Assembly: GCF_041060425.1 (NCBI RefSeq)
Contig: NZ_JAULBC010000007.1
Coordinates: forward strand, 62,001-126,000
Direction of reading: 5' to 3'
Source: Danxiaibacter flavus
GTDB lineage: Bacteria; Bacteroidota; Bacteroidia; Chitinophagales; Chitinophagaceae
DNA: 64,000 bases
Shown piece by piece: positions 51,859-61,257 of this stretch (within the stretch, counting starts at the first letter, position 1; the number at the start of each line of letters is the position of its first letter). The position numbers were made by a program, and so were the translations under genes. The notes under the pieces are model-generated. The model ran no database searches, was not told the origin of the DNA, and saw only the letters and a list, made by a program, of their open reading frames with translations.

Positions 51859-54507
51859 TTATTTATGTCCGATTAATAATTGTTTGCTGTTTACAAATTT
51901 GTTTTTATTCAGAAGCGTTACATGATAAACGCCCGGTGCATAACCTGCAACATTCCATTGTGTATTACTAACGCCGTTCTGTAATGTAATTTTTTGTGAT
52001 TGCAATATCCTGCCATTTGCGTCAGAAAACTGGACAACATAGCTACCACCGGGTTCACCGGAGAACGTAACCGCTACCTTACTGTTGGCCGGATTTGGAT
52101 ATACATTAAATGTCGCCGATTGATTTGATACAACGTTTGCATTATCGGCAAATTGTGTCTGATTATTTATCATTCGCGCAGCGTTGTTAGCTAATGCACC
52201 TGAAGTACTGCAATCATTTACTGCAAACACGCTTGGCCTGCTGGTTACAGGAATTACTGCGCATCTTTCCACTACAGTCAACACACAATAAACCGAATCT
52301 CCATTCTGAAGATTCGCGTCTGTATAAGTTGGCGCATTTGTTCCTACAGGTTTTTGATTTTTCATCCATTGATAAACGGGAAGAGCACCGCCATTCGTGA
52401 TCTTTGCGGTAAACATAACGGACGTGCCTTTGCATATAGGGCTTCGTTTATCGGCTGAGATAACAATTGTAGGCTTTATTGAGGGCGACACCGTAAAATG
52501 AAGTATATTACTTTTGACACTACCAGTATACATTGGATTGACCATAGTCGCCCACACGGAATCCCCATCCAGCAATTTCGTCGTAACATAAGGCTTGGTA
52601 AGGTCGCCGATCTTTGCGCCATTTTTGTACCACTGATAATGGTAAGCGGGATATCTCCTTTCAGGAATAGCCTGCACAGTAACTACGCTTCCCTGGCAAA
52701 CAGATGTTGAATCTGTAAATATGGTTATTCTAGGTTGCGTTAAGTATGTAAATCCGGGCAGACTGTGGGTTCCTGAGCCTGTTGTTACAGATATATCTCC
52801 CGTAGCGCCACTGCCTATAACTGCAGTAATAGCACTATCAGACAGCGGCGTGATATATGTGGCGTCAACATTTCCAAACTTAACACTTCTTACTCCGGTA
52901 AAATTTTTCCCTTTAATGAGTATCGTATCATTGGTGCCGCCGCCGTCCGGAAAAAAAGATGTAATCACGGGTGCCGCTCCCGACATTGTCAGTTGATTTT
53001 TGAACACATAGACAGTGCTGCCCGGATTTTGCGAAGCTACCAGATCTGGTTTACCGTCGCCATTAATGTCTACTATAGCCATGTCCTGCATAAATTTAGG
53101 TACAGCAAAGTCAACCTTTGGATTAAATGTAATATTGTTGATTGTACTTGCATTTTCAAAAGCTGCTATTGTGTAGTGTTCGTTACATGCAAAAATATCC
53201 GGCTTACCATCGCCGTTAATGTCTGAAATATTGATAGCTGTTGGGCCCACCCCAGTGTAATAATTAGTGACTAACTCCATATTGATATCGCTGAGTTTTG
53301 TCGCCGAATTTTTGATAACATGAAGATTGCCGGTATACTTTATGTCCAGCGCACCGACATCTAAAAGGCTATCGCCGTTAAAATCACCCGAAGCCAGTGC
53401 GTTTTCATAAGAGCTATACGTCAGGTATGAATCAAATCCAAAGGAATTAACAGCCTTCTTCGAATGATTTCTGTAAATAAAGAGTGTGGTTTCCCTTACA
53501 TTATAAATGGCCAGATCAGGCAGATTATCATTATTGTAGTCGGCTATATCGACAACTCTTCCCCCTTTTACATTCAGGTTGAGCGATTTGGCAAAATTAA
53601 CAACCGAGTTCTGAGAACTGTTTTTTAAAAAGTATACACTGTCCTGCGAATTAAAAATTACGTCCGGCTTACCATCCAGATCCATATCACCCAGTTTTAT
53701 CTTTCCCAGATAAGGAAGTTGAAAAGTTTTAACTGCATCAAACAGAATTTTTCCGGGTGTGCTCAGGTTTCTAAACACCGAAAAAAAATCGTTACCGGTA
53801 TAGTTGTGGCTGGCTACAATGATGTCCAGCTTTCCATCTGCATCAACATCAGCTACATGTAGCCATGCATCATAACCAAAATGAGCTACGGGCATATATT
53901 GCAAAGAAATACTGTCAACAGTACTTGCGTTTTTGAACAAAGTAAGATCGGAAGTACCAACGCCATTATCTCCGTCAAAACCAAACGACACAATATCTAC
54001 CTTACCATCACCATCAATATCAGCAGGTTGCAGATATGTGCATCGTACATTGGCATTTACATCTGCGCTAAATATCACAGGCGTTGCCAAAAGTCCGGTA
54101 GTCAATGGACCTGTTGCCGGAAATGTAAGATCAAATTTCTGGGTGCTGAACGCAGTTGTCCTGTTCTGCGTTAAACTAACCGGCGCATAAGTAGCACCAT
54201 TAGGAACTATAACGTCAAGTGTGTTTCCCGAAACAGAAGTAACTGTAGCTTTTGCGGCACCGAAATACACAATATTTTTTGATGGAGTCGGATCAACCTT
54301 CGAGGCATTGATCTTCACCGTGCTTCCCGCAGGCCCGCTTAACGGCGTTACTGAATTAATAACTGGTAACTGCGCTAATATTGCCCTGGAACTGCAAATC
54401 ATAAAAAAAAGCACCAGGAGCTTTAACTGGTTCCTGCTTAAATACTGCTTTAATACCTGACTAATTGAAGAAATGCATTTTAACGGGTTTGTAGATTTTT
54501 TTTTCAT
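51859..54507 (-). CDS. Secreted FG-GAP/VCBS repeat protein with IPT/TIG domains and a T9SS sorting domain
   Basis: An 882-residue surface or secreted protein. After an N-terminal signal/anchor (about 1-46, ending RAILAQ) comes an IPT/TIG domain (PVINSVTPLSGPAGSTVKI), then about seven Ca-binding FG-GAP repeats (ADIDGDGKVDI, ADVDADGKLDI, GDMDLDGKPDV, ADYNNDNLPDL, GDFNGDSLLDV, SDINGDGKPDI, VDINGDGKPDL). A second IPT/TIG domain (PVITSFFPDGGGTNDTILIKG), two Ig-like segments and a C-terminal domain FNVYPNPANSKVAVTFSG...GVYHVTLLN follow. The last is the type A signal for type IX secretion. An adhesive or ligand-binding propeller is likely. The start could also be 54543. Confidence 0.9.
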   Translation of the reverse strand: MKKKSTNPLKCISSISQVLKQYLSRNQLKLLVLFFMICSSRAILAQLPVINSVTPLSGPAGSTVKINASKVDPTPSKNIVYFGAAKATVTSVSGNTLDVIVPNGATYAPVSLTQNRTTAFSTQKFDLTFPATGPLTTGLLATPVIFSADVNANVRCTYLQPADIDGDGKVDIVSFGFDGDNGVGTSDLTLFKNASTVDSISLQYMPVAHFGYDAWLHVADVDADGKLDIIVASHNYTGNDFFSVFRNLSTPGKILFDAVKTFQLPYLGKIKLGDMDLDGKPDVIFNSQDSVYFLKNSSQNSVVNFAKSLNLNVKGGRVVDIADYNNDNLPDLAIYNVRETTLFIYRNHSKKAVNSFGFDSYLTYSSYENALASGDFNGDSLLDVGALDIKYTGNLHVIKNSATKLSDINMELVTNYYTGVGPTAINISDINGDGKPDIFACNEHYTIAAFENASTINNITFNPKVDFAVPKFMQDMAIVDINGDGKPDLVASQNPGSTVYVFKNQLTMSGAAPVITSFFPDGGGTNDTILIKGKNFTGVRSVKFGNVDATYITPLSDSAITAVIGSGATGDISVTTGSGTHSLPGFTYLTQPRITIFTDSTSVCQGSVVTVQAIPERRYPAYHYQWYKNGAKIGDLTKPYVTTKLLDGDSVWATMVNPMYTGSVKSNILHFTVSPSIKPTIVISADKRSPICKGTSVMFTAKITNGGALPVYQWMKNQKPVGTNAPTYTDANLQNGDSVYCVLTVVERCAVIPVTSRPSVFAVNDCSTSGALANNAARMINNQTQFADNANVVSNQSATFNVYPNPANSKVAVTFSGEPGGSYVVQFSDANGRILQSQKITLQNGVSNTQWNVAGYAPGVYHVTLLNKNKFVNSKQLLIGHK

Positions 54508-54963
54508 TTTTATCAGTTTTAGGCCAAAAGAATATTTAATCATCTGCGACGCAGGATTGTCAACATATTTCTATGCACATAATAACCTAACCACAATATC
54601 ATACGACATTGGAAGTACTATCAACGTTTGAAACCGGCTTTCAAACAAAAAATAAAGGGGGACAAATAATCAAGTGAGCTGAGAAATATCAGCGCGATTT
54701 AAGAACTTAAGATTATTACCATGAAAGTATAAAAGAGTTGAAATATTATCAATTAAAAAAGTCACGATATAGAAATTTAATCCGGCGTGTTTTACAGGAT
54801 AAACTATCTCGTCCGACCATTTTTATCAACCAAAAAAGGTCTGGCTTTCACCGGACCTTTTCCAACATTATTAATAACACGTTACAGAATTACCCGTTGC
54901 CAACAGCTCTCCATCAGCATTTTTTTATCATTATCCGTAGACGCACAGACAATTTCAATTTTC
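54508..54963. other. Non-coding gap with one terminator
   Basis: AAAAGGTCTGG (54834-54844) and CCGGACCTTTT (54851-54861) form an 11-base stem with one G.U and a minus-strand T-run. This is probably the terminator of the propeller gene to the right (stop at 54964), although about 100 bases away. The remainder is AT-rich and holds no ORF, repeat or promoter that I can support. Confidence 0.5.
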
Positions 54964-56097
54964 TTACTTCGCTCTCCCTATCCCAAACTGATCACCCGCT
55001 TTTACAGCTTTGTTCCCCTCAAACTGTATCTCTACCATCTTTTCACTCGCCACACTGTTATTAAATTCATCTGTGAGGGTCAACAGAATCTTGCGGGTCT
55101 TTACATCAATCACTTCGCCGCTGGAAGGATAGGCATATTTTCCATCCATGCTAAATGTGATCCAGCCAGGCATATCCTGCAAGGGAATGGTTGTCAATTG
55201 TTGATAAGGCGGTGTTGCATTAAACACATGCAGACGCATATTATGACCATCACAAACCCACAGCTCTTTTTCGTCAGGAGTAAGGCCAATGCCGTGACTG
55301 GGATTGCCGTGACGCCTTACCGGTCCTCTCTCCCATCCTTCAACCACCACATGTGAAAGTTTTTTGCCACTTTTTAAGTCGCCTACTTCAAAGCCGAGCA
55401 GACTATCAACAGTAACATAAGCTATGGTTTCCTTACTATTGATGGTAAAGGGACGCACGTTGTTTTCAAATGGACCTATCTTATTTACAAGTTCATGTTT
55501 TTTTGCATCTGCAATGTACAACCACGGACTGCCGATATCATCCAGGTAAACCAGTTGTCCGGATGGTCCGTAAATGGTATTATGTGCTCTTTTATATACT
55601 TCAATCTTCTTAATGATTTCACCTGTCTTGCAATCAACTACATTCCAGAAATGGTTTTCGAGTGAAGGCAGATACATTGTTAATCCATCCGGTGAGATGG
55701 ACATGCGGTCGCACCCCCCATCAAATTTTTTCTCCCAAACTATTTGCTCAGTAGATAAATCAATTCGTTGAAGCGATTCCAACGTGCTTACATAAATGCT
55801 GTTAAGCGGAACACTTACTGCAATGCCTTTTACATTGGAAGGTTTGCCGTCCGGGTGAAATCCCCGTGTATTAATTCTTTTTATAAAACGGTGATTGTTA
55901 TTCATGTCGAACACCAGTATTCCATGTCCGCCAAAACCAAGATAATCACGGATGCCGGGTGTGGCTACATACAGGTACCGTTTGTTAGCCGTATTGTTTT
56001 TGTTTTTTGTTTGTGCTGACTGCGTTTGCGCAAATACATCAGGTATACTAACAATCAAAAGAATAAATAGTAAGGCATAACAAGACATTGATTTCAT
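54964..56097 (-). CDS. Secreted YncE/PQQ-like beta-propeller protein
   Basis: A 377-residue protein with a signal peptide (MKSMSCYALLFILLIVSIPD, cleavage near FAQ). Blades with the pattern NSIYVSTLESLQRIDLSTEQ, PDGLTMYLPSLENHFWNVVDCKTG and PDEKELWVCDGHNMRLHVFN make up the rest. Its sequence recalls quinoprotein-amine-dehydrogenase-like or lactonase-type propellers, but no cofactor residues are evident. Function unknown. The start is placed at 56097 before the signal sequence; 26 upstream codons (from 56175) lack that character. Confidence 0.75.
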   Translation of the reverse strand: MKSMSCYALLFILLIVSIPDVFAQTQSAQTKNKNNTANKRYLYVATPGIRDYLGFGGHGILVFDMNNNHRFIKRINTRGFHPDGKPSNVKGIAVSVPLNSIYVSTLESLQRIDLSTEQIVWEKKFDGGCDRMSISPDGLTMYLPSLENHFWNVVDCKTGEIIKKIEVYKRAHNTIYGPSGQLVYLDDIGSPWLYIADAKKHELVNKIGPFENNVRPFTINSKETIAYVTVDSLLGFEVGDLKSGKKLSHVVVEGWERGPVRRHGNPSHGIGLTPDEKELWVCDGHNMRLHVFNATPPYQQLTTIPLQDMPGWITFSMDGKYAYPSSGEVIDVKTRKILLTLTDEFNNSVASEKMVEIQFEGNKAVKAGDQFGIGRAK

Positions 56098-57117
56098 GGC
56101 TGGCGATTTTGGGAGACAATTGGTGTTGGTTGTACAAGTTATTAAAAAAACGATTTTGAGATTGCTGCCGGGCAAAATATTGCTGTTTTTTTAATTTCCG
56201 CCGGTCATCATCCGTTCACTAAAGCGAACAGCAACGAAAATGACTTTGCATGATTAATTAATTAATTAATTAATCAATGTTGTTTAGTTAAGGAGGCATC
56301 ATCAACTTTGGGAGATGTCTTCTATCGTGCCAATGACAGATTTCTGCAAGTTGATTTTGATTAGTGACGCAAGTAGCACATGGGGAGGGGATGGTCTCCC
56401 CACAATGCTGTGGGGACGGAGCGATCGCCTGTCCTAACGGATTCATCCGGGCGGAGGTTTGCCTCGATTTTTTTCCTGCCCCACTAGTCGTTCAGGCGGG
56501 AGACTTTCTTTTTTTCAAGAAAAAGAAAGTAACAAGATGCAAAATGAGGAGCCTTCATTTCGGTGCAAATGACAGATGTGATCCACTTAATTTGTTGTTG
56601 GAGGCCAGAGCACATTGCCACGCCTCATACCAACAACGGCGGTCGGCGTGATTGTGCAAGAGTACGGTCATTCTATTTTTGATTGTGGTTAACCAAAATC
56701 AAACAGAGACGACAGTATACTTTTTCATCGATAGTCCGTAGGACTTTAAGTTTAATAGAAGCCCTAACATACAGGGTCTTTCTTGTCCGTAGGACATTAA
56801 CCCTTTTATTTGGTCAAAGTCCTAACGGACTATGAAGTTCTCAATTCGCACATTTCTATTAAGCTTAATTCCCTACGGTAAAAAATGTTACTGCTATGAA
56901 ATCTGTCATTGGCACGACATGAGAGGTCTCCCGAATATTGACCTGATCATGAAAACTGTTCAGCCGGCGAAGACTATTACATCTATTGCAGTAACAATGG
57001 GATATCATATGTTTTCCTTGACAGGTCAGGCCCTGTAGTAAAGTTTTGACTTCCTTTTTAAAAAATATTCTTTAATTGGTTCTCACAAAGGATATTTTGT
57101 AATTTGATAGAAAAAAA
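56098..57117. other. Long non-coding region with structured GC-rich island
   Basis: Contains a TTAATTAA-type simple repeat (56252-56274), then a GC-rich stretch with three perfect hairpins. TCCCCACA/TGTGGGGA lies at 56397-56416 and a TTTCTTTTT...AAAAAGAAA pair at about 56509-56530. GTTGTTGG/CCAACAAC, with an inner AGGC/GCCT, lies at 56594-56637. Frames of up to 95 codons cross it but lack coding character. The next features are the repeat at 56731-56833 and AT-rich DNA in front of the gene at 57118. Confidence 0.5.
56731..56833. repeat. GTCCGTAGGAC inverted word repeats
   Basis: ATAGTCCGTAGGACTTT (56731-56747) faces AAAGTCCTAACGGACTAT (56816-56833); the two are reverse complements apart from one extra base. 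A third copy, TGTCCGTAGGACA (56784-56796), and a CCCTAACATACAGGG hairpin lie between. The layout is the same as in the element at 34862-35026, with an unrelated word. Confidence 0.7.
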
Positions 57118-57462
57118 ATGCAGACGCATCCACTTGGCAAGCTGAACTATCAAACGGTAGAGCTTGAATTTGACAGTCAACCCGTTTATTGCATCGTCAT
57201 GAAGGAAATGACTTGCGAACTTGACGTAAGCTGTGATATTGAACAGCTAACACCTACCGGAGGCTATCATCTGATCATTGTTACTACTACCGGAACATTT
57301 GAAGACACCATCTTTAAAGACGAAGAATGGGAATCTGTTTACGCTGATAATGAATTTGAAGATGATGAGGATGAATTTGATGAGGACGAAAAACCTGACG
57401 ACTATGAAAAGCTGATACAGTTGATCGGTGCAAAAATTGAAGCGGCGCAAATAACGATGTAA
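57118..57462 (+). CDS. Acidic hypothetical protein
   Basis: A 114-residue soluble protein. The first 80 residues look like a small beta-rich domain (LNYQTVELEFDSQPVYCIVM, GGYHLIIVTTTGTFEDTIF). A very acidic segment follows (NEFEDDEDEFDEDEKPDDYE), then a short helix. No family is recognised. It stands alone between two non-coding regions. Confidence 0.6.
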   Translation: MQTHPLGKLNYQTVELEFDSQPVYCIVMKEMTCELDVSCDIEQLTPTGGYHLIIVTTTGTFEDTIFKDEEWESVYADNEFEDDEDEFDEDEKPDDYEKLIQLIGAKIEAAQITM

Positions 57463-57541
57463 TTAATGGGAATTGTGGCAGGCTTTGAAATAATTTTATT
57501 GAGGAGGGATCAATGTAGGTACCTTGTTTATGCTTTGAGTG

Positions 57542-57698
57542 TTTCGTGAGACACGAAACATGGCGGTGTGCGCAAATATGACCTTGAAATATATTGTGAG
57601 CCTGATGTACAGTGAGGGGCAAAATAGTTACACAGGTTGTATGAATTACGATAGCAACTTTGCAATGCATACAGTGCCATGTTTCATGTTTCACGAAA
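57542..57698. repeat. Inverted pair of TTTCGTGAGACACGAAACATGG
   Basis: TTTCGTGAGACACGAAACAT (57542-57561, continuing GG) faces CCATGTTTCATGTTTCACGA (57677-57696, continuing AA). The two are reverse complements with two mismatches in 22 bases. The left copy is itself a palindrome (TTTCGTG-AGA-CACGAAA) of the same family as 49398-49420. Confidence 0.7.
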
Positions 57699-57737
57699 TA
57701 CGGTACTTGACCGTATCCCGCTGTTTAATTATTCCTG

Positions 57738-58334
57738 CTAGTTCTCATGCTTCTCCTTTTTCCCAAAAGCTTTTAAAATTCCCAGTCCTATCGTCCAGGT
57801 ATCATAAGCATTCCAGCGAAAATCGTATTGTAATGCGCCGAATACTTCCCACCCATTCCTTATTTCAACGCCGTACTCAGCACTGAGCCGGCTTAAAAAA
57901 TAGTTCTCTTCTTTTGCAAATTCACCACCCAGGCCCAAACCAAAAGTCCAGTGCTCTGTCGGCTTGTACATACCGATAACAGCCGGGGCAATAGGATATG
58001 AACGTTCTACCACTTCTTTATGTCCGCTTTCAAGATTCTTTTCCACTTTAAAAGATTCAGTGATAAAATCAGTGTGCAGTCCAATTGCAAACTTCCGGGC
58101 AAATTGAAAATTGTAATCAAGTCCCCAATAAGGTAGCACGGTTACCTGCCTGTGTCCGTTTTCATCAACGCCATTGAAAGAGTGTTCGTGACCAATATTG
58201 AGACCAACACTATGTATAGGTTTGAAATGTTCTTTTTGCTGTCCGTAAGAGACGAATACAGGGCATAGCAAAACAATTAAAAAGGCGGTATTGCGCAGGA
58301 TATGGTTACTAGTGCAAATAAATTTATTGTACAT
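57738..58334 (-). CDS. Putative small outer-membrane beta-barrel protein
   Basis: 198 residues with a signal peptide (to about residue 33, VSYGQQ). Amphipathic strands alternate with turns (IHSVGLNIGHEHSFNGV, LPYWGLDYNFQFARKFAIGLHTDF, WTFGLGLGGEFAKEENYFL, AYDTWTIGLGILKAF). The even spacing of aromatic residues and the Gly-rich strands suggest an eight-stranded barrel. No enzymatic motif is visible, and the function is unknown. Confidence 0.65.
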   Translation of the reverse strand: MYNKFICTSNHILRNTAFLIVLLCPVFVSYGQQKEHFKPIHSVGLNIGHEHSFNGVDENGHRQVTVLPYWGLDYNFQFARKFAIGLHTDFITESFKVEKNLESGHKEVVERSYPIAPAVIGMYKPTEHWTFGLGLGGEFAKEENYFLSRLSAEYGVEIRNGWEVFGALQYDFRWNAYDTWTIGLGILKAFGKKEKHEN

Positions 58335-58616
58335 ACAATTATATTATATCCTCCTTTGAAAACCGTAATTGATACAGCAGAAACAATTGATGCTGTGGCA
58401 GGATCTATGAGTTATTATCAACCTATAATTATTGTAACAACCGGACTAATTTATTGTTTAGTAACCACGGGGCGTTTTCAAACAAAGAGAAGAGCCTGGA
58501 AACAAGCTTACTTCGCGCGATTTTTTCTACATAATACTCAACTCCCCTTCTTACACGCTGACTAAAGTGAATGAAAATATACCCTGATTTGTTGGTACGA
58601 GACGAGCATTTCCTTC

Positions 58617-61058
58617 TTATTCATTCCGCAAACTGTTCACGGGGTTGGCGACGGCTGCTTTAATTGCCTGGAAACTTATTGTAAAGAGTGCAATCAATAC
58701 GGCAGATGCACCGGCAACTGCGAAAATCCACCAGGTGATCTGTATGTGATAGGCAAATTTTTCCAGCCATTTGTTCGTTGCCCACCAGGCCAATGGAAAT
58801 GCTAACAATATGGAAATTGTAATAAGACGCAGGAAGTCCCGCGACAGAATCATAATAATATTGGCAGCGCTTGCACCTAACACTTTTCTTATGCCAATCT
58901 CTTTGGTGCGTTGAAGCGTTGCATAAGTTACAAGCCCCAACAAGCCGGTACATGCAATAGATATTGCCAGTAAAGAAAAAATACTGATTATTTTCAACGC
59001 ATTGCGTTCGGACTTGTACAGATTCTCTATTGATTTATCCAGGAAGCTTAACTGTATGTCATGTTTCGGCTCGAATTGTTTCCATAAGTGCTCAATAGAA
59101 TTCATTGATTCCGCCAACCGGTTCCCGCTAACTTTTAATGCCATCGTGCCCCATCCAAACCTTGAAGAATTGGTTATAACCAATGGCGAAATTTTGTCGT
59201 GCATGGATTCAAAATGATAATCTTCAATCACACCAACTACAGTATATACTATTGGCTTACCATCGGGTGAGTTAAAAAAAGTTTCCGTGCTGGTAATTTT
59301 AGCGCCTATGGGATTCTTCAGCTGAAAATCTTTCACCGCGGTTTCGTTCAATACCAAACTAAAAGAATCCGTCGCAAAATCTTTTGAGAAAAATCTTCCT
59401 TCCTTCAACTTCAGGTTCAGTGTCTTTTGATAATTATGGTCAACAAAAATTGTTTTCTGTGTTCTTTGTACATTGGTTCCAACTACCTGCATGGCACAGC
59501 TGGCTTCATTTTTTCCACCCGGCAGCCCACTGCATTTACTTATGTCTGTAATGCCCTTTGTCATTCTCAGCTCGTTGATAAAAGATTCATCCGTGTTTTT
59601 CGCACTGCGCAGATACCACGCGTTGTCTATCGCAATTACATTATCCTTGTTAAAACCCAGGTCATAGTCCAGTACAAAATGCATCTGGTTATTTAGTACA
59701 ATGGTGCAAATGATCAGCACCACAGATATGACAAATTGAAAAACGACCAATACGTTGCGCAATTGAATTCCTTTTATACCGGATTTAAATTGCCCCTTAA
59801 GAACCGTAATTGGTTTAAACCCTGATAGTATGAACGCAGGATAAAGCCCGGCTATAATTCCGGTAAGCACAGCAAATCCGGCTATCATTGCCAGATGGGG
59901 GGCAGTAAAAAAATAATTGAACGAAAGATTAGCGCTAACAACCTTGTTAAGCTGAGGTAACAGCAGTAATGCAATCACAACAGCCAGTACCATACTTACA
60001 AAACTGAACACCACTGATTCGGACAAAAACTGCATTATTATCGAACCTTTACCTGAACCAAAAGTTTTCCGGATACCAACTTCCCGTGCCCGCTCAACAG
60101 ATATTGCTGTTGACAGATTAATGAAGTTGATGCATGCAAGAAGCAATATGAAAATGCCGATAGCGATAAACAGCCGCACAGACTGAATATTTCCGCCAGG
60201 TTTCATTTCATCAACAAGAAAAGAGCGAAGATGGATTTGATTTATCGGTTGCAGAAAATACCGGTAACCATTGCCTTCGGCGATAAATTGCTGATATGTT
60301 TCGCCAAAACCTTTCTCAATAGTAGGTGCTACATATTTTTCAACGATCAGCGGCAACTTGCTCTCAAGAAACTTAGCAGAGACGTTTTTATTAAGTAAAA
60401 GATAATTGTACGTATAAAAATCATAATAGTTGGGATCATTCATTCCCTGGTTACCAGTCATTGAAACCAGCACGTTAAACTGAAGATGCGATTTTTCCGG
60501 CCAATCCTTACAAACGCCGGAAACAAAACAGATCCGCCCATAGCCTAAGGTAATTTGCTTCCCCATTGCCATTTTAGCAGAGCCGAAAAATCTTTTTGCC
60601 GTGCCCTCGTTTAACACAACCGACTCAGGGCTAGCCAGTGCCGTTTGTACGTCCCCTTCAACAAAATTTCCGTCAAAGACTTTAAAAAAATTAGAATCAA
60701 CCACCAGCGTCCTGTCATCTAAAAAATTCTTCTCACCCACCGCAATGGATATGCCGCTATTTGAAATATCCATCACCCGTACACTTTCTTCCACTTCAGC
60801 AAATTCCTTTTTTACTGCCTGCCCAATGGACGGAGGGATAGTCCCTCTTAAAGACGTACGACTGGTATATTTTCTTTCAACCGCGAGCCGGTAGATCTGC
60901 TTTGAGTTTTTGTGAAAGCTATCCCAGCCGAGTTCACTTTGCACATATAAAACAAGCAGCAGGCAGACAGCCATGCCTGTTGAAAAACCGAACAAATTTA
61001 TTAGCGTAAATACCTTCTTTTTCCGAAGGCTTCTGAACATGGTTTTAAAATAATTCAT
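58617..61058 (-). CDS. FtsX/MacB-family ABC transporter permease
   Basis: An 813-residue inner-membrane protein with the double MacB_PCD + FtsX arrangement. The first membrane helix is at about 18-41 (FTLINLFGFSTGMAVCLLLVLY), followed by a large periplasmic domain and three FtsX helices near 285-420 with AREVGIRKTFGSGKGSII. A second helix and periplasmic domain follow, then three more helices near 690-800 with TKEIGIRKVLGASAANII. It ends IKAAVANPVNSLRNE. The family exports or extracts lipoproteins, peptides or drugs, or transmits mechanical signals. No ATPase gene adjoins. The start is taken at 61058; 61064 is also possible. Confidence 0.93.
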   Translation of the reverse strand: MNYFKTMFRSLRKKKVFTLINLFGFSTGMAVCLLLVLYVQSELGWDSFHKNSKQIYRLAVERKYTSRTSLRGTIPPSIGQAVKKEFAEVEESVRVMDISNSGISIAVGEKNFLDDRTLVVDSNFFKVFDGNFVEGDVQTALASPESVVLNEGTAKRFFGSAKMAMGKQITLGYGRICFVSGVCKDWPEKSHLQFNVLVSMTGNQGMNDPNYYDFYTYNYLLLNKNVSAKFLESKLPLIVEKYVAPTIEKGFGETYQQFIAEGNGYRYFLQPINQIHLRSFLVDEMKPGGNIQSVRLFIAIGIFILLLACINFINLSTAISVERAREVGIRKTFGSGKGSIIMQFLSESVVFSFVSMVLAVVIALLLLPQLNKVVSANLSFNYFFTAPHLAMIAGFAVLTGIIAGLYPAFILSGFKPITVLKGQFKSGIKGIQLRNVLVVFQFVISVVLIICTIVLNNQMHFVLDYDLGFNKDNVIAIDNAWYLRSAKNTDESFINELRMTKGITDISKCSGLPGGKNEASCAMQVVGTNVQRTQKTIFVDHNYQKTLNLKLKEGRFFSKDFATDSFSLVLNETAVKDFQLKNPIGAKITSTETFFNSPDGKPIVYTVVGVIEDYHFESMHDKISPLVITNSSRFGWGTMALKVSGNRLAESMNSIEHLWKQFEPKHDIQLSFLDKSIENLYKSERNALKIISIFSLLAISIACTGLLGLVTYATLQRTKEIGIRKVLGASAANIIMILSRDFLRLITISILLAFPLAWWATNKWLEKFAYHIQITWWIFAVAGASAVLIALFTISFQAIKAAVANPVNSLRNE

Positions 61059-61257
61059 CAACATAGGTATGCGCTTGAATGCAGGTTAGTGCTACTATTA
61101 ATACGAATAAAATGCCATATTCCACAACGTTGCAAATCATCACACAATATATAACCGAATTTAATCAGTGTTCATTTCTGATACAGATGGTGTGCGCTGG
61201 CGCTCAGCGAAAATTTTCAGATGTCTCTTATGCCGATAACGTGTCTTTACTTATCCA

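Noticed and set aside
56364..56651. 95-codon plus-strand frame
   Set aside because: It crosses several perfect hairpins and has no coding character.
58302..58565. 87-codon plus-strand frame
   Set aside because: It overlaps the start of the outer-membrane protein gene on the other strand and has no recognisable feature.
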